Shown: piece by piece, positions 25,597-33,466 of the stretch
Layout: every line of letters begins with the position of its first letter
Position numbering within the stretch: position 1 is the stretch's first letter
Source: Clavibacter michiganensis
GTDB lineage: Bacteria; Actinomycetota; Actinomycetes; Actinomycetales; Microbacteriaceae
Reading direction: 5' to 3'
Assembly (NCBI RefSeq): GCF_021216655.1
Contig: NZ_CP080437.1
Coordinates: 1,984,001-2,048,000 of the forward strand
Length of the DNA: 64,000 nt
Notes under the pieces: model-generated
Database searches by the model: none
The model's input: only the letters and a program-made list of their open reading frames with translations
Told to the model about the DNA's origin: nothing
Made by a program: the position numbers and the translations under genes

Positions 25597-26415
25597 CTAA
25601 TCCGCAGTGGTCAAGAAGCTGCGAAGGAACTCAAAGGCATCCAGTTGCGTCGAGGCGTTCCCGTACGACTGATGGGCGGTTGCCGAGGTCCCCGACTGAC
25701 AGAACAAGTCGTCGGGGACGCACCAGGAATGGATCATCGTCACTGGCGTGGCGCTCGTCGTGGAAGTCCTGTCCCAGGCGTTCAGTTCACCTTTTCCTCT
25801 TGCGAAGCGCCCGTTGCCGTCCCCGTTCGCCGAGTCATCCCACGGTTCCCCAGCCCTGTAGGCCGGATCTCCGAAGAGAACGACGCCGTCAAGATTTTGC
25901 CTTGCAACGACGGAAAGTTGAGTGCGATCAGACAACACGTCACCGATTATATGGGCGCCTTGCGAGTATCCAGCCAACTGTATGGTCGTGTCAGGACAGT
26001 CGGTAGCCAACGAGTTTATCTCGCCGCGGAGGGCGATGACGCCATCCCTCTCGCTCTCGATGTACCCATCATTGGTCAGATCGGGATAGATGACCGCTGG
26101 ATACCTGAGCGCCTCGATATATACGGGAATGTTCTGCTCGACGGCGAACGCAGTTATCAATCCTGCCATCATGTCACCTTGTCCTCCCGTGCCGTGAGCA
26201 TATACATACGGCGTCGCCCCTGTCCCGCTGCCGGCTTGACCGTCGTACGAACCACGAACTGCAATCAAAGTGGACACGCCGCATCGCTGGTCCGACTCGC
26301 TGGCGATCGCGGGAGAGGCTCCCGACAGTGCCAGAGCCCCTACGACACTGGCAATCAAGAGTAGACCCGCAAGTCTCCGCGCAGGCCGCCTCGCGATGCT
26401 AATTGAAAAGACCAC
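25597..26415 (-). CDS. Secreted cutinase family serine esterase
   Basis: A 272-residue alpha/beta hydrolase. A signal peptide (basic start, hydrophobic core to about 33, SPAIASES cleavage region near 39) indicates secretion. The mature part has the cutinase layout: CGVSTLIAVRGS, nucleophile Ser151 in GYSQG, Cys45/Cys140 and Cys232/Cys239 as disulfide candidates, Asp235/236 and His248 (AHQSYG) completing the triad. It would cut plant cutin or other esters outside the cell. Codon use is lower in G/C than the surroundings and the gene lies between two duplicated membrane protein genes, suggesting later insertion. Confidence 0.88.
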   Translation of the reverse strand: MVFSISIARRPARRLAGLLLIASVVGALALSGASPAIASESDQRCGVSTLIAVRGSYDGQAGSGTGATPYVYAHGTGGQGDMMAGLITAFAVEQNIPVYIEALRYPAVIYPDLTNDGYIESERDGVIALRGEINSLATDCPDTTIQLAGYSQGAHIIGDVLSDRTQLSVVARQNLDGVVLFGDPAYRAGEPWDDSANGDGNGRFARGKGELNAWDRTSTTSATPVTMIHSWCVPDDLFCQSGTSATAHQSYGNASTQLDAFEFLRSFLTTAD

Positions 26416-26854
26416 GCACCCACCCCTCCTCGTAAAAATATTGATTCAAACCACACACCGTGGACACCGCTGCCTCCGATCAGCAAAATAACTTATCGCT
26501 AGGCAAGGACGCCCCCGGTCGACCCTCAGGCGCCGCACCCAGTTACCACGCATCAGTACTACCAGAATCTGACACAAACCCCGATGCCTCTTTGACCTTG
26601 ATTGCAGCACAAGCATTCTGGTTCGCCTCGTTCATCGACAGGCCAGCAGTGCGTAGCCGCAATCTCCCCCTTGGAGAAGCGGCCTCCGAGGCAAAGCTAT
26701 CGGCCAATCGAATTTCTCTGCTAACAGAATTAGAGATCATTGCATTTGCCTCGTGATCCTGATATCGACTGACGCCCGGGGCGCGCGAAGTGACCACGTG
26801 GACGCGACGTCGCGCGGAGACCTTCACCGACGCACGCCCTCGATCGAAAGCAAT
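26416..26854. other. Intergenic, lower-GC stretch with no supported gene
   Basis: About 440 bp upstream of the cutinase gene. The first 340 bp are AT-richer than the chromosome, matching the cutinase; the last part returns to normal. Frames of 65-98 codons exist on both strands but show no ribosome site, motif or conserved pattern. It probably contains the cutinase promoter. Confidence 0.5.
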
Positions 26855-26885
26855 AGCCCGGCCCAGCATCACGCGGGGCCGGGCT
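26855..26885 (-). terminator. Hairpin terminator of the 26902 gene
   Basis: AGCCCGGCCC (26855-26864) and GGGCCGGGCT (26876-26885) pair perfectly around an 11-base loop, just past the stop of the minus-strand membrane protein gene. It is a duplicate in part of the hairpin at 25123. Confidence 0.75.
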
Positions 26886-26901
26886 CGTGTGCTCTCGAGG
26901 G

Positions 26902-27279
26902 TCAGCGCAGAGCGATGCCGGTCATGATCTGCACCGCGACGTTGATCGCGAGGATGAGCGCGATGCCCGCGACCGGCGCCCACGCGGCCGGCACGCGTCG
27001 GGTGCGGCAGACGACGGTGGCGACGGTCGACAGCACGAGCACCGCGATGGTCCCGACGACCCAGAGTCGCGAGGCGTCCGTCTCGAGGGCGATGTCGCAG
27101 GCGCCCGAGACCCCGCAGCGATCCGGCAGCCAGCTCACGAGCACCATGGCGACGAGCCCCGCGAAGCCGAGCACCCACTCGACCACGAGCAGGACGGTGG
27201 CCAGCCGCGCGTCGTACGGCGGCCTGGTCGGAACGGGCCCGGCGACGCTCGGGCGGCGGACGGTCTGCTGGTCGCTCAT
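26902..27279 (-). CDS. Small integral membrane protein (paralogue of 25171)
   Basis: A 125-residue three-helix membrane protein with a 25-residue hydrophilic N-terminus (RRPSVAGPVPTRPPYDARL). Helix 1 is VLLVVEWVLGFAGLVAMVLV; a loop with two Cys (DRCGVSGACD) follows; helices 2 and 3 are near 72-88 and 100-122. It is the higher-GC twin of the gene at 25171, and both end in related hairpins. Likely the original copy. Function unknown; such proteins recur in Microbacteriaceae. Confidence 0.7.
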   Translation of the reverse strand: MSDQQTVRRPSVAGPVPTRPPYDARLATVLLVVEWVLGFAGLVAMVLVSWLPDRCGVSGACDIALETDASRLWVVGTIAVLVLSTVATVVCRTRRVPAAWAPVAGIALILAINVAVQIMTGIALR

Positions 27280-27371
27280 CGGATCCCCCTGATCCGGGCA
27301 CGCACTGCGCCCGTCGATCCCCCGACGCTATCCGCGACCCCACCCCCGCGGAAGGGCCTTGCGCCCCCGCC

Positions 27372-27983
27372 TCAGCCCGGCCGCACCAGCGTCACGCCGC
27401 GCAAGCCTGAGAACCGCGCGAACTCCGCCACCCCGAGCCGGGCATCCGCCGCCGTGGATCCGACGCCCGACGGATTGTGGAACGTCGCCGTCTCCCCGTC
27501 GAACGCGTGGACCAGCACGAGGTGCCCGCCGCGCCTCGTCGCCGGCCGCTCCGGGTAGCGGATCTCCGACGACACCGACGCGAGCACCACCCGCCCCTCG
27601 CCCACCTCGGCGAGCAGCTCGGGCACGGGGATCCGCGGATGCACGACCGCCTCGATCACGAAGTCGTCGCGCACCCACTCCGTGAACGGCCGGTAGTACA
27701 GGCCGCCGACCTCGTCGCCGTCGCGGGTGAGGGCTCCGCGGGCGACGGCCCGCGTGATCAGCTCGTGCATGCCGAGGTCGCCGGCCGCCGGGATCCACGC
27801 GCGCAGCACCGACCGCAGCCCCGCGAGCCCGCACACGTGCCGCGACCAGAACTCGTACTCCTCCGCCGACGGATACCCCTCCACCCGCCAGTCGAAGAAC
27901 CCGGTCGGGCTCTCACCGCGCTCGACGACCGCCGCGTTGCAGGCGAGGTCGCCCCACTGCGACTCGTACGGGTACATGGCCAT
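27372..27983 (-). CDS. C39-like (papain-fold) peptidase family protein
   Basis: A 203-residue protein. ATG 27983 follows GAGGAGC. The order of residues fits C39/papain-like fold proteins: Gln9 and Cys15 in SQWGDLACNAA, then His154 (RGGHLVLVHAFDG) and Asn170 (FHNPSG). These would be oxyanion Gln, nucleophile Cys, and the His/Asn pair. The region between is helical with a possible substrate-recognition part. No signal peptide, so it acts in the cytoplasm. Some members are amidases rather than peptidases. It is divergent from a secreted GH26 gene. Confidence 0.72.
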   Translation of the reverse strand: MAMYPYESQWGDLACNAAVVERGESPTGFFDWRVEGYPSAEEYEFWSRHVCGLAGLRSVLRAWIPAAGDLGMHELITRAVARGALTRDGDEVGGLYYRPFTEWVRDDFVIEAVVHPRIPVPELLAEVGEGRVVLASVSSEIRYPERPATRRGGHLVLVHAFDGETATFHNPSGVGSTAADARLGVAEFARFSGLRGVTLVRPG

Positions 27984-28076
27984 GCGCGCTCCTCGGGTCG
28001 GGTGCGTCCACATTCCCACGGAGACAGGCACCGACGCCCCGAGCGTCGCGTCGACCCCCACCCGCCCATCACCTGA

Positions 28077-28151
28077 CCGTCCGGCCGTGGACGGACATCG
28101 GCCGGGGATCCCAGGGAAGCGCGGGATAGCTTCCAGGGAGCGGACATCCGC
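28077..28151 (+). promoter_or_regulatory. Upstream region of first GH26 gene with two dyads
   Basis: CCGTCC (28077-28082) and GGACGG (28089-28094) form an inverted repeat, and GCGGACATCCGC (28140-28151) is a second, 12-bp dyad 15 bp before the ATG. A near copy CGGACATCGG lies at 28092-28101. The core CGGACATCCG recurs before the second GH26 gene, so it may be a shared operator. Confidence 0.45.
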
Positions 28152-28166
28152 AGAAAACTGGACAAA

Positions 28167-29168
28167 ATGACGCACCACCCCCGCACCATCCGCACCGCCA
28201 CCACCCTCATCCTGGGTCTCGCCCTCACCGCCGGGATCCTCACCGCAGCATCCCCGGCCACCGCCGCCACCGGCCAGGCCCCCACCGTCGCGAGCGCCGC
28301 TCCGACCGTCTCCGACGCCCGGCTCCGATTCGGCGTCGCGACCCCCGGCGGTCCCACCGCCGGCGGCGAGCTCGACGCCGTCGCCCAGCAGGTCGGCGAG
28401 GCCCCGAGCATCGTGCTCTCCTACGCCGACTTCACGCAGGCGCCACCCATCCAGGCCCTCGACCAGGTCCGCGCCCGCGGCGCCGAGAGCCTCCTCACCT
28501 GGGAGCCGTGGAAGGCCGGAGCGGGCGTGGACCAGCCCGCGTTCACGAACGCGAGCATCGCCGCGGGCGACCACGACGCCTACATCCGGGAGTGGGGCAC
28601 CGCCCTGGCGAAGTGGGGCGGTCCCGTCTCCCTCCGCTACGCGCACGAGATGAACGGCGACTGGTACCCGTGGGCCGACGGGGTCAACGGCAACGCGCCG
28701 GGCTCCTACGCCGCCGCCTGGCGTCACGTGCACGACGCCGTCGTCGCCCAGGGCGCGACCAACGTCCGCTGGGTGTGGACGCCGAACGTGCCGTACACCG
28801 GATCCACCGCCCTCGCGGGCCTCTACCCGGGCGCCGGCTACGTCGACGTCGTCGGGCTCGACGGCTACAACTGGGGCTCCGTCGCGGGCCAGCGCTGGAC
28901 CGCGCCGAGCGACCTGTTCGGCTTCGGGCTCGAGCGGCTGCGCGCCGTCGCGCCGGGCAAGCCGATCATCATCGCGGAGACCGCGTCGTCCGAGGTCGGC
29001 GGATCCAAGGCCGAGTGGGACACCGACCTCGTCGCGTTCCTGCAGGCCCAGCCGGACGTCGTCGCCTTCGTCTGGTTCGACATGGACAAGGAGGCGGACT
29101 GGCGCATCGGCAGCTCCGCGTCGTCCGCCACCGCCCTCCGCGACGCGCTCGCCGCCCGTCGCGTCTGA
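28167..29168 (+). CDS. Secreted glycoside hydrolase family 26 (beta-mannanase-like)
   Basis: A 333-residue secreted glycanase. The signal peptide spans about residues 1-34 (hydrophobic LILGLALTAGILTAA, then ATAAT). The catalytic domain has the acid/base Glu161 in AHEMNGDWYPW and the nucleophile Glu271 in IIIAETASSE, plus DVVGLDGYNW, all features of clan GH-A family 26. GH26 enzymes cut beta-1,4-mannan or mixed-linkage glucan; plant mannans are the expected substrates. The next gene is a longer paralogue, so a tandem duplication is evident. The start ATG has no strong ribosome site. Confidence 0.9.
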   Translation: MTHHPRTIRTATTLILGLALTAGILTAASPATAATGQAPTVASAAPTVSDARLRFGVATPGGPTAGGELDAVAQQVGEAPSIVLSYADFTQAPPIQALDQVRARGAESLLTWEPWKAGAGVDQPAFTNASIAAGDHDAYIREWGTALAKWGGPVSLRYAHEMNGDWYPWADGVNGNAPGSYAAAWRHVHDAVVAQGATNVRWVWTPNVPYTGSTALAGLYPGAGYVDVVGLDGYNWGSVAGQRWTAPSDLFGFGLERLRAVAPGKPIIIAETASSEVGGSKAEWDTDLVAFLQAQPDVVAFVWFDMDKEADWRIGSSASSATALRDALAARRV

Positions 29169-29206
29169 TAGCCGCTCAACCCCCGCCATCGGATCCCGTC
29201 GCTCGG

Positions 29207-29216
29207 CGGACATCCG
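29207..29216 (+). promoter_or_regulatory. Second copy of the CGGACATCCG dyad
   Basis: This 10-bp palindrome lies 65 bp upstream of the second GH26 ATG and matches the core of the dyad before the first GH26 gene. It could be a co-regulator site or a relic of the duplication. Confidence 0.4.
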
Positions 29217-29280
29217 GTGGACGGGTCGCACCGAAGAACATACGCTCGCATGCATCCATCGGGGGAAGGACCCTACCGCC

Positions 29281-30678
29281 ATGCCCACTCGCCGCCGTCT
29301 CAAATGCGCCGTCGTCACCGCCGTCGCACCCGCGGTCGTGACGGCCACGGTGCTCGTCGCACCGGCGACCGCCGCCCGCGCCGCCTCGACGCAGGCCGTG
29401 CCCTCGGCACCCGCCGCGATCGTGCTCTCCGTCGCCTCCGGCCCGGTCGGCACGCCCGTGACGGTCACCGGCACGGGCTTCGCCGCGAAGAAGGCCGCGG
29501 TCGTCGCGGTCGGGTCGACCACGAAGCGAATCACGACCACCGCCACGGGCGGGTTCACGGCCGCGGTCACGATCCCCCGCACCTCGCTCTCCACCATCCG
29601 GATCACCGCGACGGCCGGCACCCGCTCGGCCGGGGCCGCCTTCACCGTCACGACGGCGAAGTCGAGCGGATCCTCACGCCTGGGCACGTCCGCTCCGGCA
29701 CCCACGACCGCGCCGGCCCCGACGCCGGCCCCCGCTCCCACGAGCGCGCCCACGTCCTCCGCCGCTCCGGCCCCGGCGACCTCCTCGACCGCACCGGCCG
29801 CATCCACCGCCCCCGCCATCAGCTCCGCCCGCCTGCGCCTCGGCCTCTCGACCCCCGGCGGCCCCACGGCGAACGGCGAGCTCGACGCCGCGTCGGCGAC
29901 CCTCGGCGAGAGCCCGTCCATCGTGATGAGCCACGTCGACTTCACGCACCCGGCGCCCATCGCCGGGCTCCAGAGCGTCGCCGCGCGCGGTGCCGACAGC
30001 CTCATCACGTGGGAGCCCTGGCAGGGCGGCGCGGGCGTCGACCAGGCCGCGTACACGAACGCGCGCATCATCGCGGGCGACCAGGACGCGTACATCCGCT
30101 CGTGGGGCACCGACCTCGCGAAGTACGGCAAGACCGTCTACCTCCGCTACGGACACGAGATGAACGGCAACTGGTACCCGTGGTCGGACGGCGTCAACGG
30201 CAACGCATCCGGCTCCTACGTCCAAGCGTGGAAGCACGTGCACGACCTCGTGGTCGCGCAGGGCGCCACGAACGTGAAGTGGGTGTGGAGCCCGAACGTG
30301 CCGTACCCGGGATCCACCGACCTCGCCTCCCTCTACCCCGGTGCCGACCAGGTCGACGTCGTCGCGCTCGACGGCTACAACTGGGGCGCCGTCGCCGGCC
30401 AGCGCTGGACCGCGCCGGCCGACCTCTTCGGTCCCGGCATCGCGCAGCTGCGCGCCGTCGCGCCCGGGAAGCCGCTCATCATCGGCGAGGTCGCCTCGAG
30501 CGAGACGGGCGGATCCAAGGCCGCGTGGGACAAGGACCTCGTCGCGTACCTGCAGGCCCAGCCCGACGTGCTCGGCTTCGTGTGGTTCGACTTCCAGAAG
30601 GAGGCGGACTGGCGCATCGACAGCTCCGCCGCCTCCGCCACAGCCCTCCGCGAGGCGCTCGCCCTCCGGCGGGGCTGA
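29281..30678 (+). CDS. Secreted GH26 glycanase with N-terminal Ig-like/TIG-type domain
   Basis: A 465-residue protein. Signal peptide to about residue 34. Residues 45-125 form a beta-rich module (IVLSVASGPVGTPVTVTGTGFAA, then VGSTTKRITTTATGGFTAAVTIP) resembling IPT/TIG or other Ig-like repeats. A Pro/Ala/Thr/Ser linker runs to about 178. The GH26 domain follows, with acid/base Glu293 (GHEMNGNWYPW) and nucleophile Glu403 (IIGEVASSE). About 300 residues align closely with the preceding GH26 protein, which lacks the N-terminal module. The extra domain may anchor or extend the enzyme at the cell surface or substrate. Confidence 0.9.
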   Translation: MPTRRRLKCAVVTAVAPAVVTATVLVAPATAARAASTQAVPSAPAAIVLSVASGPVGTPVTVTGTGFAAKKAAVVAVGSTTKRITTTATGGFTAAVTIPRTSLSTIRITATAGTRSAGAAFTVTTAKSSGSSRLGTSAPAPTTAPAPTPAPAPTSAPTSSAAPAPATSSTAPAASTAPAISSARLRLGLSTPGGPTANGELDAASATLGESPSIVMSHVDFTHPAPIAGLQSVAARGADSLITWEPWQGGAGVDQAAYTNARIIAGDQDAYIRSWGTDLAKYGKTVYLRYGHEMNGNWYPWSDGVNGNASGSYVQAWKHVHDLVVAQGATNVKWVWSPNVPYPGSTDLASLYPGADQVDVVALDGYNWGAVAGQRWTAPADLFGPGIAQLRAVAPGKPLIIGEVASSETGGSKAAWDKDLVAYLQAQPDVLGFVWFDFQKEADWRIDSSAASATALREALALRRG

Positions 30679-30690
30679 TCCCGCGCGACC

Positions 30691-30712
30691 GGGCGGCGCA
30701 CAGTCGCCGCCC
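30691..30712 (+). terminator. Hairpin terminator after GH26 pair
   Basis: GGGCGGCG (30691-30698) and CGCCGCCC (30705-30712) pair perfectly around CACAGT, 13 bp after the GH26 stop codon. Confidence 0.65.
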
Positions 30713-30802
30713 AGCCGGCGCATGGGCGTCACGAGGAGAGCGCGGCCTACGATCTGATCTGCGCCCGTCCGACCCGACGGCGGCGCACGCGATGAGGAGG
30801 CG

Positions 30803-32116
30803 GTGGTGACCCGAGCCCACCGGCGGCGCGAGACGGCGCTGGCCCTCGCCGCCGTGCTCGTCGGCCTCGTGATCCTGCCGGCCCCACCCGGATCCGGCGT
30901 CGAGGGAGGCTTCGCCCAGCTCGACCGCTACGCCGCCCTCACCCAGGCGCAAGCCCAGCGGATGATCCAGGCGCACCCGGCCCTCGAGCTGCAGGTGATG
31001 GATGCGTCGCCCGCGCGCGTCGTCTCGTGGTGGGCCGCCAAGGACCGGAAGCACCAGCGCGCGCTGATCCGGAGCTCGCCCGCGCTCGTCGGCAACCTCG
31101 ACGGCGTCGACTACGCCTCGCGCGACGCCGCCAACCGACGCCAGCTGCGCGCCGAGCTGCGCACGGAGCGGGAGGCGGTCGCCGCCCACCCCGACGACGC
31201 CGACGCGCGCGACCGGCTCACCGCCCTCACGGCGATCCGCGACGCGCTCAAGCCCGAGGCCCGCGCGGGCGGGCACGCCGAGCCGCGGCGCTGGCTCGTG
31301 TCGCTGAGCCACCGGGATCCGCCGCTCGCCGCCATCGCGGTCGGCGACCTCGACACGGCCCGCCAGGTCACCTTCACGGTGCCGGGCATGGGCACCTATA
31401 CCGACGACATGCAGCTCTGGACCGAGACCGCGCAGAACGTGTTCGACGCGCAGGCGTCGGTCGGCGCTCCGACCGCGCACGCCGTGGTCGCGTGGATCGG
31501 CTACCGCACGCCGCCGCCTGGGGTCGACGCGACGCTCGGCGACTACGCGGAGCGCGGCGCCCCGCTGCTCGCGAGCGAGATCGCCGGCCTGCAGGCAGCG
31601 AGGCACGGCGGCGACCTCGCGAGCGTGAACGTCATCGCGCACTCGTACGGATCCACCATGGCCGCCGACGCCCTCGCCGCCCGCGACCTCGGCGTCGACT
31701 CCTTCGTCATGCTCGGCTCGGCCGGCGTCGAGGACGGCATCGAGGACGCGCGCCAGCTGCACGCCCGCCACGTCTACGCGGGCGAGGCTGCGGACGACGA
31801 CGAGGCCGTGTGGGGGCGGCTCTCGCGGCAGGATCCGCGCGCGCCCGGCTTCGGTGCCACCGTCATCTCCGTCGACGGGGATCCCGCGCGCGGCCTCCTC
31901 CCCGTCACCACGCACGCCCCTGTCCTGCACTCGTCCTGGAACGACGACCCGGACTCGCGCGCCTGGACGACCATCCGCGATCCGGCCCAGCGCGCCGCCG
32001 AGTTCGCCGCGCACGAGAAGACGTACGGCTATCTCGACGCGGGCACGGAGTCGCTCCGGAACGCGGCCATCGCGACGACGCCGCACGCGACGGCGCGGCT
32101 GGACGCGGCGGGCTGA
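30803..32116 (+). CDS. DUF1023 alpha/beta hydrolase, exported or membrane-anchored
   Basis: A 437-residue protein. The start is one of two adjacent GTG codons after GAGGAGGCG. A single hydrophobic segment at about 11-27 acts as signal or anchor. The C-terminal half is a DUF1023 hydrolase: VTFTVPGMGTYTDDM (oxyanion region), nucleophile Ser281 in VIAHSYGSTMAADAL, and late Asp/His candidates (VHSSW-like HAPVLHSSWNDDPDSR). The preceding 130 residues are helical and charged. DUF1023 proteins are common in actinobacteria, often exported, with unknown substrates. It is probably a lipase or esterase acting at the envelope. Confidence 0.82.
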   Translation: MVTRAHRRRETALALAAVLVGLVILPAPPGSGVEGGFAQLDRYAALTQAQAQRMIQAHPALELQVMDASPARVVSWWAAKDRKHQRALIRSSPALVGNLDGVDYASRDAANRRQLRAELRTEREAVAAHPDDADARDRLTALTAIRDALKPEARAGGHAEPRRWLVSLSHRDPPLAAIAVGDLDTARQVTFTVPGMGTYTDDMQLWTETAQNVFDAQASVGAPTAHAVVAWIGYRTPPPGVDATLGDYAERGAPLLASEIAGLQAARHGGDLASVNVIAHSYGSTMAADALAARDLGVDSFVMLGSAGVEDGIEDARQLHARHVYAGEAADDDEAVWGRLSRQDPRAPGFGATVISVDGDPARGLLPVTTHAPVLHSSWNDDPDSRAWTTIRDPAQRAAEFAAHEKTYGYLDAGTESLRNAAIATTPHATARLDAAG

Positions 32117-32307
32117 GCGCCGGAAGCTCATCTCCCGGGAGTGCGGCTGACATCCCTCACCTGGCACATGCTGGAGGCTCGACAGCCCGCTCCTCAGCGC
32201 GATACGGCACCGCCGCGCCGCCGCGCCCACAGGATGTCGCCGGCCTCGAATAGGGTCGTCCGAAGTCGAGCGGCACGCGGGCGATCGGCCACGGGATGGA
32301 GCACTGC

Positions 32308-33345
32308 ATGATCGAAGGCACGGGTCGGTTCATCCTGTACACGGAGCCCGGCGGAGCACAGGTGCAGCTCCATGCCGTCGACGGGACGGTGTGGCTCACG
32401 CAGTCTCAGCTCGCGGAGCTGTACGGGACATCCGTCGTCAACATCGCGCAGATCATCCGTCGGATTCTCGACGACGGAGAAGTCACCGAGGCAACAATTA
32501 ACTCTGAGTTAATTGTTCGCCGGGAGGGAAATCGTGATGTGAGGCGGGAGATGACCGTCTACGACTTGGAGATGATCCTCGCCATCGGCTATCGCGTCAC
32601 GACAGACAGGGGTGTGCAGTTCCGACAGTGGGCGACCACCGTGTTGCGCGAATACCTCGTCAAGGGATTCGCGATGCAGGACGAACGCCTCAAGGATCCT
32701 GCCGGAGTCGACTACTTCGACGAGCTCCTCGAACGCATCCGGGACATCCGTTCGTCCGAGAAGCGCTTCTACCAGAAGATCCGCGACATCTTCGCGGCGA
32801 GCAGTGTCGACTACGCCCCGGGGAACGCCGCCGCCAAGGAGTTCTTCGCGACCATCCAGAACAAGCTGCTGTTCGCCGTGACTGGTCTCACTGCAGCTGA
32901 GCTCGTCGTCGCGCGCTCTGACCCCGAAGCGGAGAACATGGGCCTCACCAGCTGGAAGGGTGAGCGTGTCCGGAAGGGGGACGTGACGACGTCGAAGAAC
33001 TACCTCACCGCGGACGAGCTGAGCGCGTTGAACTTGCTCACCACGAGATTCCTCGACTTCGCTGAGGACCGGGCCCGACGCCGGATGACGACGTCCATGG
33101 GCGATTGGGTCGCGCGGACGGATGGCTTCCTCCTATTCGACGAGCGCAACATCCTGACCGGACCTGGCACCGTCTCCGCCGACGCAGCAGCCCGCGTGAC
33201 GGCCCAGCGCTACGCGGAGTTCGACGATCACCGACGCGCAGATGATGCGGCGGCTGCCGATCTCGCAGATGCTGACGTGATGAACGCCCTGGAACGCGCC
33301 GGACGCACGCCTGTGACAGGAGAACCTCCCGAAGACAGGAGATAG
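32308..33345 (+). CDS. RhuM family protein
   Basis: A 345-residue protein of the virulence-associated RhuM family. Seen: ILYTEPGGAQVQLHAVDGTVWLTQSQLAELYG, a KilA/Bro-like N-terminal DNA-binding part, and the hallmark VYDLEMILAIGYRV, then FRQWATTVLREYLVKGFAM. The C-terminal half is helical (KEFFATIQNKLLFAVTGLTAAELV). ATG 32308 is chosen because GGAG lies 6 bases upstream; ATG 32296 is also possible. GC content is lower than the neighbours and it stands alone, so it is probably acquired. The molecular role is unknown; relatives occur on prophages and pathogenicity and defence islands. Confidence 0.88.
   Translation: MIEGTGRFILYTEPGGAQVQLHAVDGTVWLTQSQLAELYGTSVVNIAQIIRRILDDGEVTEATINSELIVRREGNRDVRREMTVYDLEMILAIGYRVTTDRGVQFRQWATTVLREYLVKGFAMQDERLKDPAGVDYFDELLERIRDIRSSEKRFYQKIRDIFAASSVDYAPGNAAAKEFFATIQNKLLFAVTGLTAAELVVARSDPEAENMGLTSWKGERVRKGDVTTSKNYLTADELSALNLLTTRFLDFAEDRARRRMTTSMGDWVARTDGFLLFDERNILTGPGTVSADAAARVTAQRYAEFDDHRRADDAAAADLADADVMNALERAGRTPVTGEPPEDRR
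32493..32517. repeat. Perfect 25-bp AT-rich dyad inside the RhuM coding sequence
   Basis: AACAATTAACTC (32493-32504) and GAGTTAATTGTT (32506-32517) are exact inverted copies around a single T. It encodes residues 62-70 of RhuM using codons that are otherwise avoided here (ACA, ATT, TCT, TTA, ATT, GTT). The sequence could have been written with G/C-ended codons, so the symmetry looks selected or recently inserted. Confidence 0.85.
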
Positions 33346-33466
33346 CCCTGCGGCGGCAGGTGCAGCATCCTGTGTCGTCGAGGGCACCGTCTTCGCAAGG
33401 CTCGCCGAGAGCCTGCGTTCAGCGACGTCGGCCATGGTGCCTCTCGCCGACGACGGAGCCCGATCT

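Noticed and set aside
26460..26756. Frames of 65-98 codons in the AT-richer gap upstream of the cutinase
   Set aside because: No ribosome site, motif or family pattern on either strand.
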